This document shows, one piece after another, positions 33,760 to 43,640 of a stretch of 64,000 nucleotides of DNA. Within the stretch, counting starts at the first letter, position 1, and the number at the start of each line of letters is the position of its first letter. Source of the stretch: UBA6918 sp040754425 (GTDB taxonomy: Bacteria > Pseudomonadota > Gammaproteobacteria > Burkholderiales > Thiobacillaceae). The stretch is from assembly GCA_040754425.1 (NCBI GenBank), contig JBFMCR010000035.1:44725-108724 (forward strand). The letters are read 5' to 3'. A program made the translations under genes and the position numbers. Below the pieces are notes generated by a model that ran no database searches, was not told the origin of the DNA, and worked only from the letters and a program-made list of their open reading frames with translations.

Positions 33760-34992
33760 TCATACGGGGAACAACACCGGGCCCTTGTGTGCCAGCAAAG
33801 CCGCGCCATGGGCGGCTTCGGCATGGGTGGCGACCGCCACCGGCAATTGCAGGACGCGCCGGCGAATCCGCCACCAGGCAGGGTTTTGCGCGCCCCCGCC
33901 GGCCGTCAGCACCCGCTTTACGGGGCTGGCACCCAGTTCCATGAGGCGCCGATAGCCCAGCGCCTCGATGCGCGCCATGCCTTCCAGCAGACCTTGCAGG
34001 AAATCGGCATCGTTTTGTGGTCTTGGCGACAGGCGGGGCGGCAGTTGCGGATCGTTGATCGGGAAACGCTCGCCCGGCGCGGGCAGGGGATAGTAATCGA
34101 GAGCGCCCGGACGCTCGGGGTTGATGCCGGCGGACAGACGTGCAAGATCGGTTTCGCCGAAATATTGTTTGAGCACGCCGCCGCCGCTGTTGCTGGCGCC
34201 GCCGGCCAGCCACAGGCGGCCAAAACGGTGCGAATAAACGCCGCTGGCCGCATCGTCCACGCGGGTTTCGGACAACAGCTTCAACACCAGCGTGGTGCCC
34301 AGCGAAGTCACCGCATCGCCCGGCTCATGGGCGCCGGCGGCGATGAAGGCAGCGATGCTGTCGGTGGTGCCGGCACGCACGATGCAGGCGGGATTGAGCG
34401 CAAAACGCCGCACTGTTGCCGGCGCCGGCGGGCCGATGGCTTCGCCCGGGGTCAGCACCTTTTGTTGCCAATGGGCGCCGGGCAAGCGGCCCACCCAGTC
34501 CGGCCATGCCAGCTTTTCAACGTCGTAGCCGGATTTCAGGGCGTTGTGATAGTCGGTGATGCCTGCCTTGCCGGTGAGCAGTGCCGCCAGCCAGTCGGCT
34601 TGGTGGAAGCAGAAGGCGGCGTCTGGATGGTGCGCGGCTAGCCACAGGCGTTTGGCCAGGCCGGAAGTCGGTCCGTATCGCGGGTTGTCGATGGCTTTGG
34701 CTTCTTTCGCGGCGCGGGCATCGTTGTAGAGCAGGGCCGGGCCGTCCGGCTCGAACGCTGCGTCGGTTGCGAGCAGCGTGCCGGAGGTGCCGGCAATGGC
34801 AATGGCGGAAAGCCTTGCGCGGATTTCAGGGGGCAGCCTGTCGAGCAGGCCGAACAGCGCATCGCGCCAGGCCTTGGGGCTGGCCGCGTCGGCATAGGCC
34901 ACGCGGGATTCGAAGACGGTTTCCCCGGCCTCGTCCAGCACGCAGGCACGCGCGCCCGAGGTGCCGAAATCGAGGCCGAGAAAAAAACTCAT
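33760..34992 (-). CDS. FGGY-family carbohydrate kinase
   Basis: This 410-residue sugar kinase has FLGLDFGTSGARACVLDE at the N-terminal phosphate loop, IAGTSGTLLATD, VRAGTTDSIAAFIAAGAHEP and VKRVLTAGGGAQNPAWWRIR in the second ATPase domain. The start is the ATG at 34992; a TTG 18 bp upstream is unlikely. It is about 90 residues shorter than xylulokinase. The short FGGY group includes sedoheptulose and D-ribulose kinases. The substrate is not determined. Confidence 0.87.
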   Translation of the reverse strand: MSFFLGLDFGTSGARACVLDEAGETVFESRVAYADAASPKAWRDALFGLLDRLPPEIRARLSAIAIAGTSGTLLATDAAFEPDGPALLYNDARAAKEAKAIDNPRYGPTSGLAKRLWLAAHHPDAAFCFHQADWLAALLTGKAGITDYHNALKSGYDVEKLAWPDWVGRLPGAHWQQKVLTPGEAIGPPAPATVRRFALNPACIVRAGTTDSIAAFIAAGAHEPGDAVTSLGTTLVLKLLSETRVDDAASGVYSHRFGRLWLAGGASNSGGGVLKQYFGETDLARLSAGINPERPGALDYYPLPAPGERFPINDPQLPPRLSPRPQNDADFLQGLLEGMARIEALGYRRLMELGASPVKRVLTAGGGAQNPAWWRIRRRVLQLPVAVATHAEAAHGAALLAHKGPVLFPV

Positions 34993-34996
34993 TTCA

Positions 34997-35072
34997 GACA
35001 AGGAGGACAAGCGGCACAGGAGGAAAAAACGCTACAGGAAACTGCTTTCCTCATGTCCTCCTGTCCTCTTTG
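34997..35072. repeat. Imperfect inverted repeat between the sugar kinase and queF
   Basis: CAAGGAGGACAAGCGGCACA followed by GGAGGAAA is roughly mirrored by TTTCCTCATGTCCTCCTGTC, then CTCTTTG. The two arms can form a long imperfect hairpin. The region is between co-directional genes and lacks any ORF. Confidence 0.5.
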
Positions 35073-35088
35073 TGAAAAACAAAAAGAA

Positions 35089-35508
35089 TCAGCCGCGGGT
35101 GTTGGACTGGTGCTCGAACTGGGTGAGTTCAACTTTCGGCGCCGGTTTCCAGCCCTTCTTGCGGTGCTCGGCGACGACGTTGGTGAATATGCCGCCGCGC
35201 ACGTAGAACTTGGCGGTGAGCCGCATGAATCTGGGCCTGGTCGCTTTCACCAGGTCGTCGAGGATGCGGTTGGTGACATCCTCGTGGAAATGGCCTTCGT
35301 TCCTGAAACTCCAGATGTAAAGCTTGAGGCTCTTTAATTCCACGCAGGTCTTGTCCGGGATGTAGTCGAGGGTGAGCGTGGCGAAATCGGGCTGTCCGGT
35401 CTTGGGGCAAAGACAAGTAAATTCAGGGATTTCCATGTGGATGTGAAAATCCCGCTCAGGTTTCGGGCTGGGGAAGGTTTCCAGTTTCCTGGAGGGGGAG
35501 GAGGGCAT
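35089..35508 (-). CDS. queF: NADPH-dependent 7-cyano-7-deazaguanine reductase QueF
   Basis: This 139-residue protein of the short QueF type has FTCLCPKTGQPDFATLTLDY with the catalytic Cys and Asp, and SFRNEGHFHEDVTN with the conserved Glu and His. It reduces preQ0 to preQ1 in queuosine synthesis. No preQ1 riboswitch was seen upstream. It is divergent from smc. Confidence 0.95.
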   Translation of the reverse strand: MPSSPSRKLETFPSPKPERDFHIHMEIPEFTCLCPKTGQPDFATLTLDYIPDKTCVELKSLKLYIWSFRNEGHFHEDVTNRILDDLVKATRPRFMRLTAKFYVRGGIFTNVVAEHRKKGWKPAPKVELTQFEHQSNTRG

Positions 35509-35599
35509 GGCAGGTCGTAGTAGAATGGCTGAAAATCGAGCCAGCCTCGGAGGAGGGGCTGGGTAGTTCGGGAATTATATAAGAGTCAGGATCAATCCC

Positions 35600-38500
35600 T
35601 TGCGTCTTACATCCATCAAACTCGCCGGTTTCAAGTCCTTTGTCGATCCCACTACCATACCCATCCCTGCGCAACTGACAGGCGTCGTCGGCCCCAACGG
35701 CTGCGGCAAGTCCAACGTCATCGACGCCGTGCGCTGGGTGCTGGGCGAATCCTCGGCCAAGCATTTGCGCGGCGAGTCCATGCAGGACGTGATCTTCAAC
35801 GGCTCCTCGGCGAGGAAGCCGGTGTCGCGCGCCTCGGTGGAGCTGATTTTCGACAACAGCCAGGGCAAGGCCTCGGGCCAGTGGTCGCAGTACGCGGAGA
35901 TTTCGGTCAAGCGCGTGCTCACCCGCAACGGCGATTCCAGCTACTACATTAACAACCTGCACGTGCGCCGCCGCGACGTCGCCGACCTCTTCATGGGCAC
36001 GGGTCTGGGCGCGCGCGCCTACGCCATCATCGAGCAGGGCATGATTTCGCGCGTGATCGAAGCCAAGCCGGAAGAGCTGCGCGCCTACCTCGAGGAAGCC
36101 GCCGGCATCTCCAAGTACAAGGAGCGGCGCAAGGAAACCGAGGCTCGGCTCAAGGACGCGCGCGACAACTTGAACCGTGTCGAGGACATCCGCCAGGAAC
36201 TCGACAAGCAGATCGAGAAGCTCGCCGGCCAGGCCGAAATTGCCAAACAATACAAGGTCTTGCAGGAGCAACTGACGGCATCGCAGCACATGCTGTGGTA
36301 TGCGAAAAAGCGCGAGGCGCAGGCCGCGCGCGGGCGCTTGGCGCGCGATCTGGGCGAAGCCGGCAATCGCCTGGAAGCCGAAACCGCGCGCCTGCGCGAA
36401 ATCGAAGCCCGACTCGAAACCACGCGCAACGAGCATTACGCCGCGCAGGACGGTTTCAACGTGCTGCAGGGCGAGTATTACGCGGCGCAGTCGGAAGTCT
36501 CGCGCATCGAGCAGGCCCTGGGCCACCTGCGCACCACGCGCGAGCGCCTGTCGCGCCAAGAGACTGAGCTGGAAACCCGCAACCGGTCGCTGAACGAACG
36601 CATCGCCGCCGCGGCAGAGGAAAAGCAAAGCCAGGCCGACAAGCTCGCCAACCTCGCCGACCTCCTGGCCCAGGCCGAGGCACGCCTGGCTGCTGCTTCC
36701 GGCCAGCACCTGCCGGAAAAGGAAGAGGCCCTGCGCCAGGCGCAGCAGGCCGTGAGCGAGGCCCAGCGCGAACTCGCCAACGCCGAACAGAACCGCCAGG
36801 TGGACGAAGCCCATCTTGCGCATGCGAAGAAAACCATCCGGCAACTGGAAGAGCGCAAGGAACGCCTCGACCGCGAACTGGCCCAGTTGCCGCGCCTGGA
36901 TGCCGCAGCACTCTCGGCCAAGGAAGACGAACTGGCCGAACTCGCCGAAACCCTGGCCCAGGCGAAAATGCAGCTGGAAGGCCACGAGGCCGGGCTGCCG
37001 GCACTCGATCATGCCCGCAGCTCGGTTTCGCGCGAGCTCGACGAGGCGCGCCGCGAATATCACCGTCTCGAAGCCGAACTCGGCGCGCTCGGCAAACTGC
37101 AGGAAAGCCTCAGGGCCGACGAAAAGCTGGGCAACTGGCTCGCCGAACAGAACCTTGGCAAGGTTTCGAGAATGTGGCAGCGCCTCGACGTCGAGCCCGG
37201 CTGGGAGGCCGCCGTCGAAGCCGTGCTGCGCGAGCGGCTGCAGGCGCTCGAAGCCCGCCCGCAGGACTGCTGGTTCAGCGAAGCGCCGCCTGCGCGCATG
37301 ACCGTGTTCGACGCGGCGGGCGAGGGCGGCACGGCGGAAGCCGGCAGCCTGTTGAGTAAGTTGCGCGCCCGTTCCGGTAGCCTGCCCGGCGCCGTTCACG
37401 ACTGGCTGGCCGGGGTGCTGACCGCGGACAGCGCGGAAGAGGCGCGCCGCAGGCAGGGTGAATTGCAGGCCGGGCAGTGCCTGGTCACGCCGCAAGGACA
37501 CGTATTCACCCGCCACAGCGTGACCTTCCACGGCCCGCACACCGCAGTGGAAAGCGTGCTCGCGCGCAGCCGCGACATCGAGAATCTCGGCCGGCAACTG
37601 GATGAGCAGAAGTCGCGCGTGGCCGAATTCGAGTCTGCGCTTCAGGACGCACAGTCAGCCTACACCGCCGCCCAGCAGGCCGCGCAGCAACTGAGGCAAC
37701 GGGTCAACCAGGCGCAAAGCCGCCACCAGGCCGTGCAGATGGAAGTCGTGCGCTTCCAGCAGGCAGTCGAGCGCGTGACCCAGCGCCGCAGCCAGATCGA
37801 GAACGAACTCGCCGACATCGAGAACGCCCTGATGGAAGAGCGCGCCGAAGCGGTCGCCATCGAAGAGCGCCTGCACAATCACCGCAGCGAGATCGACTTC
37901 GCCCGCGAGCGCGTATACGAGGCGCGCCAGGCGCGCGACATCGCCGACCGCGCCGTGCATGAGGCACGCGAGATGCAGCGCGAGGCCGAGCGCAGCCTGC
38001 AGGAAACCCGCTTCATCGAGACCACGGCCGCCAACAAGATCAGTGAACTGAGCGCGCTGCTCGCCTCGCTCGAAGAGGAGAAGAACCGGGCCGCGCAATC
38101 GCTGGCGTCGTTGCAGCAGGAACTCTTCGGTCTGGACGAGGCGCCGCTGGAAAGCGGCCTGCAGAATGCCCTGGCCGCGCGTGTCGCGCGCGAGGAATCC
38201 CTGGCCGCTGCGCGCAATGCCCTGGAGGAAATCACCAACCGCCTGAGGAACGAAGACGAAGCCCGCGTGCAGTGCGAGCAGGGGCTGACCCCGCTGCGCG
38301 AGCGCATGGAGCAGCTGCGCCTCAAGGACCAGGAATTGCTGCTGACCGAAACCCAGTTCGAGGAAAACCTGAACCAGGCCCAGGCCGACCAGGAAGCACT
38401 TAAACCCAAGTATGAGCAGAGCAATCCCAAGGTCGGCCATTTGCAGAGCGAAATCAATCGCTTGAACAGCGATATTGCCGCGCTGGGTGCGGTCAACCTG

Positions 38501-39103
38501 GCCGCGTTGGACGAACTCGCCGAGGCGCAGGAGCGCGCGACTTATCTTGCCAACCAGCACGCCGACCTTTCGGAAGCGACCCACACCCTGGAAGCCGCGA
38601 TCAGGAAAATCGACCAGGAAACACGCGAGCTATTGAAGGCGACGTTCGACACCGTCAACGCCAACCTCGGCGAGCTGTTCCCGCAGTTCTTCGGCGGCGG
38701 CCGCGCCGAACTGGTGCTGACCGGCGAGGACTTGCTCGATGCGGGCGTGCAAATCATCGCCCAGCCGCCGGGCAAGAAAAACGCCAGCATTCATCTGCTC
38801 TCCGGCGGAGAAAAGGCGCTCACCGCCTTGTCCCTGGTGTTCGCGCTGTTCAAGCTCAATCCCGCGCCGTTCTGTCTTTTGGACGAAGTGGACGCGCCGC
38901 TCGACGACGCCAACACCGTGCGCTATTCGGAAATGGTCAAGCGCATGTCCGCGGAGACCCAGTTCCTGTTCATCACCCACAACCGCATCACCATGGAAAT
39001 GGCCCAGCATCTGGCCGGCGTGACCATGAACGAGCCGGGCGTATCGCGCATCGTGGCGGTGGACGTGCAGGAGGCGCTGCGCTTCCAGGAAGCGGCGGCC
39101 TGA
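35600..39103 (+). CDS. smc: Chromosome segregation ATPase SMC
   Basis: This 1167-residue SMC has Walker A in GVVGPNGCGKSNVIDAVRW at residues 29-47, long coiled coils flanking a hinge at about 500-640, and a C-terminal ABC signature LLSGGEKALTALSL with Walker B FCLLDEVDAPLDDAN. The start is TTG at 35600 (MRLTSIKLAGFKSFVDPT), the only codon that keeps the first strand. It condenses and segregates chromosomes with ScpA and ScpB, which are not encoded here. Confidence 0.97.
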   Translation: MRLTSIKLAGFKSFVDPTTIPIPAQLTGVVGPNGCGKSNVIDAVRWVLGESSAKHLRGESMQDVIFNGSSARKPVSRASVELIFDNSQGKASGQWSQYAEISVKRVLTRNGDSSYYINNLHVRRRDVADLFMGTGLGARAYAIIEQGMISRVIEAKPEELRAYLEEAAGISKYKERRKETEARLKDARDNLNRVEDIRQELDKQIEKLAGQAEIAKQYKVLQEQLTASQHMLWYAKKREAQAARGRLARDLGEAGNRLEAETARLREIEARLETTRNEHYAAQDGFNVLQGEYYAAQSEVSRIEQALGHLRTTRERLSRQETELETRNRSLNERIAAAAEEKQSQADKLANLADLLAQAEARLAAASGQHLPEKEEALRQAQQAVSEAQRELANAEQNRQVDEAHLAHAKKTIRQLEERKERLDRELAQLPRLDAAALSAKEDELAELAETLAQAKMQLEGHEAGLPALDHARSSVSRELDEARREYHRLEAELGALGKLQESLRADEKLGNWLAEQNLGKVSRMWQRLDVEPGWEAAVEAVLRERLQALEARPQDCWFSEAPPARMTVFDAAGEGGTAEAGSLLSKLRARSGSLPGAVHDWLAGVLTADSAEEARRRQGELQAGQCLVTPQGHVFTRHSVTFHGPHTAVESVLARSRDIENLGRQLDEQKSRVAEFESALQDAQSAYTAAQQAAQQLRQRVNQAQSRHQAVQMEVVRFQQAVERVTQRRSQIENELADIENALMEERAEAVAIEERLHNHRSEIDFARERVYEARQARDIADRAVHEAREMQREAERSLQETRFIETTAANKISELSALLASLEEEKNRAAQSLASLQQELFGLDEAPLESGLQNALAARVAREESLAAARNALEEITNRLRNEDEARVQCEQGLTPLRERMEQLRLKDQELLLTETQFEENLNQAQADQEALKPKYEQSNPKVGHLQSEINRLNSDIAALGAVNLAALDELAEAQERATYLANQHADLSEATHTLEAAIRKIDQETRELLKATFDTVNANLGELFPQFFGGGRAELVLTGEDLLDAGVQIIAQPPGKKNASIHLLSGGEKALTALSLVFALFKLNPAPFCLLDEVDAPLDDANTVRYSEMVKRMSAETQFLFITHNRITMEMAQHLAGVTMNEPGVSRIVAVDVQEALRFQEAAA

Positions 39104-39216
39104 TCGCACGATGCACATCGGCGCAAATAGCACCTATAAATAAACAGGAGTCGGGCAACTGGCGCCATGCGATATGTTGCCATCTCTTTCATGAGGGTCA
39201 TTTGCCGTTGAACTGG

Positions 39217-40548
39217 ATGCGTTTCCTGCCGCGTGTGTCGGTGCTGCTGCTCTGGCTTGTCTGTGCCGCTTCGTACGCCAAGCCGGTATTGACCATGGAC
39301 CTCGATGGCGCAGTCGGCCCGGCCAGCGCCGACCACATCGCCCGCGGATTGAAACGCGCCGCCGATGAAGGCGCGCAACTCGTCATCCTGCGCATGGACA
39401 CCCCCGGCGGGCTCGATACCTCCATGCGCGCCATCATCAAGGACATCCTGGCTTCGCCCGTGCCGGTCGCCTCTTATGTCGCGCCCAGCGGCGCGCGCGC
39501 GGCCAGCGCCGGCACCTACATTCTCTATGCCAGCCATATCGCGGCGATGGCGCCGGGCACCAATCTGGGCGCCGCAACCCCGGTGGCCATGGATGTTCCC
39601 GGCCTCGGCGCACCGGCCAGTCCGGGCGGGGAGGGCAAGCCGGCGCCCAAGGATGCCATGGCCGAAAAAGCCATGAGCGATGCCGCCGCCTATATCCGCA
39701 GCCTTGCGCAACTGCGCGGGCGCAACGCCGAATGGGCGGAGAAGGCGGTGCGCAAGTCCGTGAGCCTGTCCGCAAGAGAGGCGCTGGAGCAGAAAGTCAT
39801 CGACCATGTCGCCGAGGACCTCCCCCATCTGCTCAGGCAGGTGGACGGGCGCAGGATCAAGCTGGCCGGTGGCAGCGAGATCGCGCTCGCCACCGCCAGT
39901 GCCGAGGTGGTGAAGTTCGAGGCCGACTGGCGCACCCGGCTCCTGACTGCGATCACTTCGCCGGGCGTGGCGCTGATCCTGATGATGATCGGCGTGTACG
40001 GCCTGTTCTTCGAGTTCTACAACCCCGGTTTCGGCGTTCCCGGCGTGGTCGGCGCCATCTGCCTGCTGCTGGGACTTTATGCCTTGCAGCAACTGCCGGT
40101 GAACTACGCCGGGCTGGCGCTCATCGCGCTCGGCATCGCTTTCATGGTGGCGGAAGCCTTCGTGCCCAGTTTCGGCATTCTGGGACTGGGCGGCATCGTG
40201 GCCTTCGTGTTCGGCGCGGTCATCCTGATCGACACCGAGGTGCCCGGCTTCGGCATTCCCATCGGGCTCATCGTCGGCGTCGCCCTCGTCAGTGCTGTCG
40301 TCATCGCCGCCATCGTCGGCTTTGCGCTCAAGGCGCGACGCCGTCCCGTGGTCAGCGGCGAGGAGCAGCTCATCGGCAGCGAAGGCGTCGTGGCCAGATG
40401 CGACGCAGGCCAATGCTGGGCCACGGTGCACAGCGAATTGTGGAAAGTCGAGGGCGCCGAAACGCTCGCGCCCGGCCAGAAGGTGAAAGTCACCGGCAGG
40501 AAGGGCCTCACCCTGATGGTGTCGCCTGCCGACAACAAAGGAGAATGA
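39217..40548 (+). CDS. NfeD-family membrane serine protease (ClpP-class)
   Basis: This 443-residue protein starts at the ATG at 39217, which gives a good signal peptide (FLPRVSVLLLWLVCAASYA). A ClpP-like domain (about 25-230) has VILRMDTPGGLDTSMRAI, then SGARAASAGTYILYASH with the catalytic Ser. Four membrane helices (about 250-385) and a C-terminal OB-fold NfeD domain follow. It is co-transcribed with the slipin gene two bases on; partner proteins of this type cleave and regulate stomatin-like proteins in membranes. Confidence 0.92.
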   Translation: MRFLPRVSVLLLWLVCAASYAKPVLTMDLDGAVGPASADHIARGLKRAADEGAQLVILRMDTPGGLDTSMRAIIKDILASPVPVASYVAPSGARAASAGTYILYASHIAAMAPGTNLGAATPVAMDVPGLGAPASPGGEGKPAPKDAMAEKAMSDAAAYIRSLAQLRGRNAEWAEKAVRKSVSLSAREALEQKVIDHVAEDLPHLLRQVDGRRIKLAGGSEIALATASAEVVKFEADWRTRLLTAITSPGVALILMMIGVYGLFFEFYNPGFGVPGVVGAICLLLGLYALQQLPVNYAGLALIALGIAFMVAEAFVPSFGILGLGGIVAFVFGAVILIDTEVPGFGIPIGLIVGVALVSAVVIAAIVGFALKARRRPVVSGEEQLIGSEGVVARCDAGQCWATVHSELWKVEGAETLAPGQKVKVTGRKGLTLMVSPADNKGE

Positions 40549-40550
40549 TC

Positions 40551-41318
40551 ATGCCATTCGGAGTGGATATCGGGTTTTTGGGACTGCTCGTCCTGCTGCT
40601 TCTGCTGCTGCTGTCCTCGCTGCGCATCCTGCGCGAATACGAGCGCGGGGTGATTTTCATGCTGGGCCGCTTCTGGAAGGTGAAGGGCCCCGGCCTCATC
40701 ATCGTCATCCCCGGCATCCAGCAGATGGTGCGGGTGGACTTGCGCACCGTGGTGTTCGACGTGCCCGAGCAGGATGTCATTTCGCGCGACAACGTCTCGG
40801 TCAAGGTCAATGCCGTGGTGTACTTTCGCGTGGTCGACCCCGAGCGCGCCATCATCCAGGTGGAGGATTACCTGGTCGCGACCAGCCAGCTCGCGCAGAC
40901 CACGCTGCGCGCGGTGCTCGGCAAGCATGAACTGGACGAGATGCTGGCCGAGCGCGAGCGGCTCAATGCGGACATCCAGCAGGTGCTCGACGCGCAGACC
41001 GACGCCTGGGGCATCAAGGTCTCCAACGTGGAGATCAAGCACGTGGACATCAACGAGTCCATGGTGCGCGCCATCGCCAAACAGGCCGAGGCCGAGCGCG
41101 AACGCCGCGCCAAGGTGATCCACGCCGAAGGCGAATTGCAGGCCTCCGAGAAACTGCTGCAGGCCGCGCAAATGCTTGCGAAGCAGCCGGAAGCCATGCA
41201 GTTGCGCTACCTGCAGACTCTGTCCGCAATCGCCGGAGACAAGTCATCGACCATCGTATTTCCTTTGCCGGTCGATATTTTTTCCGCGTTGGCGAAAACA
41301 AATCAGGAAAAATCCTGA
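40551..41318 (+). CDS. Slipin/stomatin-like SPFH protein
   Basis: This 255-residue protein has one N-terminal hydrophobic hairpin (FLGLLVLLLLLLLSSLRI) and an SPFH domain from about residue 25 to 200 (REYERGVIFMLGRFWKVKGP, NVSVKVNAVVYFRVVDPERA). The C-terminal coiled coil ends with IVFPLPVDIFSAL. It forms ring-like membrane oligomers and is the usual partner of the NfeD protease. The ATG at 40551 is chosen over 40545 for its spacing from AAAGGAG. Confidence 0.93.
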   Translation: MPFGVDIGFLGLLVLLLLLLLSSLRILREYERGVIFMLGRFWKVKGPGLIIVIPGIQQMVRVDLRTVVFDVPEQDVISRDNVSVKVNAVVYFRVVDPERAIIQVEDYLVATSQLAQTTLRAVLGKHELDEMLAERERLNADIQQVLDAQTDAWGIKVSNVEIKHVDINESMVRAIAKQAEAERERRAKVIHAEGELQASEKLLQAAQMLAKQPEAMQLRYLQTLSAIAGDKSSTIVFPLPVDIFSALAKTNQEKS

Positions 41319-41435
41319 ACGCGCGAAAGTCGGAGAATCGTGTCTGATAGTCGTAAAACGCAATAAACGGCAGGCATACTGGCAAAGGAAGAGCACGAGT
41401 CGAAGCGGCTCGGGCAAATAAAGGGGAACGGACGA

Positions 41436-43625
41436 GTGAATCCACTCGATAAATTGTGCGCCCACTACGGGGTGTATCAGGAGTACTACACCATCTGGGG
41501 AGAGCATCACCCCACCAGCGAGCGCACCAAGCGCGCCATCCTAGGCGCCATGGGCATTGCGGCCGAAGACGATGCCGCGGTGGAACGCTCCCTGCGCGAG
41601 TACGAAGATCGACATTGGCGCCGCCTGCTGCCGCCGGTCATGGTGGTGCGGGAGTCTTCCGGGCCTTGCCGCATCCTACTCGGCCTTCCTGCCGCATTCG
41701 AGCAGAGCGCATGCCATTGGCGCCTGCGCACCGAATTCGGTCAGGAACTGGAGGGGGAATTCGTGCCGGCCGGGCTGGAAGAGGCCGGCCGCCGTCATCA
41801 GGACGGGCAAGAACAGGTGCGACGCATCCTCGTGCTCGATCTGCCGCTCGAAACCGGCTATCACCGCTTGCGTGTCGATTGCGGCAATGGCTTGAATGGC
41901 GAAATGCCGCTCATCGTTGCGCCGCACGCCTGCTACACCCCGCCCGCGATCCAGGGGAACCGGCGGAGCTGGGGCTTCGCCGCCCAGCTCTATGGCTTGC
42001 GCTCGACACACAACTGGGGCATGGGCGATTTCAGCGACCTGCGCGCCCTGGTCGAGTTCTGCGCCGATGCCAGCGCCGGCACCTTGCTGCTCAACCCCCT
42101 GCACGCCCTGTTCCCGGATGCCCCCGAGCACGCCAGCCCCTACAGCCCGTCGAGCCGGGTGTGGTTCAACACGCTCTACCTCGACGTCGAGGCCGTGGAT
42201 GATTTTGCCGAGTGCGCGGCAGCGCAGGAAATGGCGGCCAGCCATGTCTTCCAGCAAAGGCTCGGGGCCCTGCGGGCATCGGCAGAAGTCGATTACGCCG
42301 GTGTCGCTGCCGCCAAGCGCGAAATGCTCGAATTGCTGTACCGCCATTTCCGCAAGCGCCATCTCGAACCCGGCAGTGAGCGGGGCCGGGCGTTCCGCGC
42401 CTTCCAGTCCGAGCACGGCGAAAGCCTGCGCAGGCTGGCCGAATTCGAGGCGTTGCAGGAATATTTTCATGGCGGGGACGAGGCTGCATGGGGATGGCCA
42501 TCCTGGCCCGAAACCTATCGCAACCCGCAGGCGGCCGAAGTGGCGGCGTTTGCCGAAGCTAACCTGGAGCGGGTGGAGTATTACGAATACCTGCAATGGC
42601 AAACCTTTCTCCAGCTCGAGGCCGCCGGCCGGATATCCACCGAGCGCGGGCTGGGCATCGGCATCATGCTCGACCTCGCCATCGGCGTGGCCGAGGGCGG
42701 GGCGGCGACCTGGACCCGCCCCGAGCTCCATGCCTTGAGTGCGAGCGCCGGCGCGCCGCCGGACGAGATCAACCTCCTGGGCCAGGATTGGGGGTTGCCG
42801 CCATGGATCCCGCACAAACTCACCGAAGCGGCGTACGAGCCTTTCATCGAACTCTTGCGCACCAACATGCGTTTCGCCGGCGCGCTGCGCATCGACCATG
42901 TCATGGGGCTGTACCGGTTGTTCTGGGTGGTGCGCGGATTCACGGCCGTGGAAGGCTGTTACGTCAGCTACCCTTTCGAAGACCTGCTCGGTATCCTCGC
43001 GCTGGAAAGCCAGCGCAACCGCTGCCTGGTGGTGGGCGAGGATCTTGGCACCGTCCCGGACGAGGTGCGCCATGCCCTGCATCCTGCCGGCGTGCTGTCG
43101 ACCAGGGTGTTGTATTTCGAGCGCCGGGACGATGGCCGCATGAAGCCGCCGCACGATTACCCGGCGCAGGCCGCGGCCACCGTCACGACGCACGACCTGC
43201 CGACGTTGGCCGGCTTCTGGCGGGGGCTGGACATCGAATTGCGCGAACGCCTGCAACTTTTCCCGTCAGAAGAGGTGCGCGACCGCCAGATCGCGGCACG
43301 CAACGCCGACCGCATCCATCTGCTGCAGGCGCTGGAAGTGGAAGGGCTGTTGCCGGCAGGCGGCGGCGCACAGCCGGAATCCTTCCCCGACATGACGCCG
43401 GAACTCGCCCAGGCAGTCTATGCCTACCTCGCGCGTTCGCCTTCGAAGCTGCTGCTGGTGCAGATGGAAGACGGTTTGGGCGTGGCCGAACAGCCCAACC
43501 TGCCGGGAACGACGGAAGCGGTCTATCCGTGCTGGCGCTTGAAACTGCCGGCCGCCCTGGAAGACTGGCGAGAAAACAACTGGCTGCAGGGCATCATCGC
43601 GGCCCTGCGCAGGCAGCGTCCCTGA
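41436..43625 (+). CDS. malQ: 4-alpha-glucanotransferase MalQ
   Basis: This 729-residue GH77 enzyme has WGFAAQLYGLRSTHNWGMGD, LLLNPLHALFPDAPEHASPY, the nucleophile Asp487 in LRIDHVMGLYR, acid/base Glu535 in VVGEDLGTVP and TTHDLPTLAGFW. An N-terminal extension of about 170 residues is typical of bacterial MalQ. It disproportionates maltodextrins and works together with the phosphorylase at 59746. The start is GTG at 41436 after AAAGGGGAA. Confidence 0.95.
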   Translation: MNPLDKLCAHYGVYQEYYTIWGEHHPTSERTKRAILGAMGIAAEDDAAVERSLREYEDRHWRRLLPPVMVVRESSGPCRILLGLPAAFEQSACHWRLRTEFGQELEGEFVPAGLEEAGRRHQDGQEQVRRILVLDLPLETGYHRLRVDCGNGLNGEMPLIVAPHACYTPPAIQGNRRSWGFAAQLYGLRSTHNWGMGDFSDLRALVEFCADASAGTLLLNPLHALFPDAPEHASPYSPSSRVWFNTLYLDVEAVDDFAECAAAQEMAASHVFQQRLGALRASAEVDYAGVAAAKREMLELLYRHFRKRHLEPGSERGRAFRAFQSEHGESLRRLAEFEALQEYFHGGDEAAWGWPSWPETYRNPQAAEVAAFAEANLERVEYYEYLQWQTFLQLEAAGRISTERGLGIGIMLDLAIGVAEGGAATWTRPELHALSASAGAPPDEINLLGQDWGLPPWIPHKLTEAAYEPFIELLRTNMRFAGALRIDHVMGLYRLFWVVRGFTAVEGCYVSYPFEDLLGILALESQRNRCLVVGEDLGTVPDEVRHALHPAGVLSTRVLYFERRDDGRMKPPHDYPAQAAATVTTHDLPTLAGFWRGLDIELRERLQLFPSEEVRDRQIAARNADRIHLLQALEVEGLLPAGGGAQPESFPDMTPELAQAVYAYLARSPSKLLLVQMEDGLGVAEQPNLPGTTEAVYPCWRLKLPAALEDWRENNWLQGIIAALRRQRP

Positions 43626-43640
43626 CTTTCAGCGCTTTTT

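Noticed and set aside
35509..35599. preQ1 riboswitch before queF
   Set aside because: No C-rich loop and A-rich tail arrangement is visible upstream of the gene.
35456..37597. Long open frame of 713 codons on the minus strand
   Set aside because: It lies opposite smc, whose ATPase motifs are intact. It has low-complexity Leu/Gly/Arg composition and no motif, as expected for the antisense of a high-GC gene.
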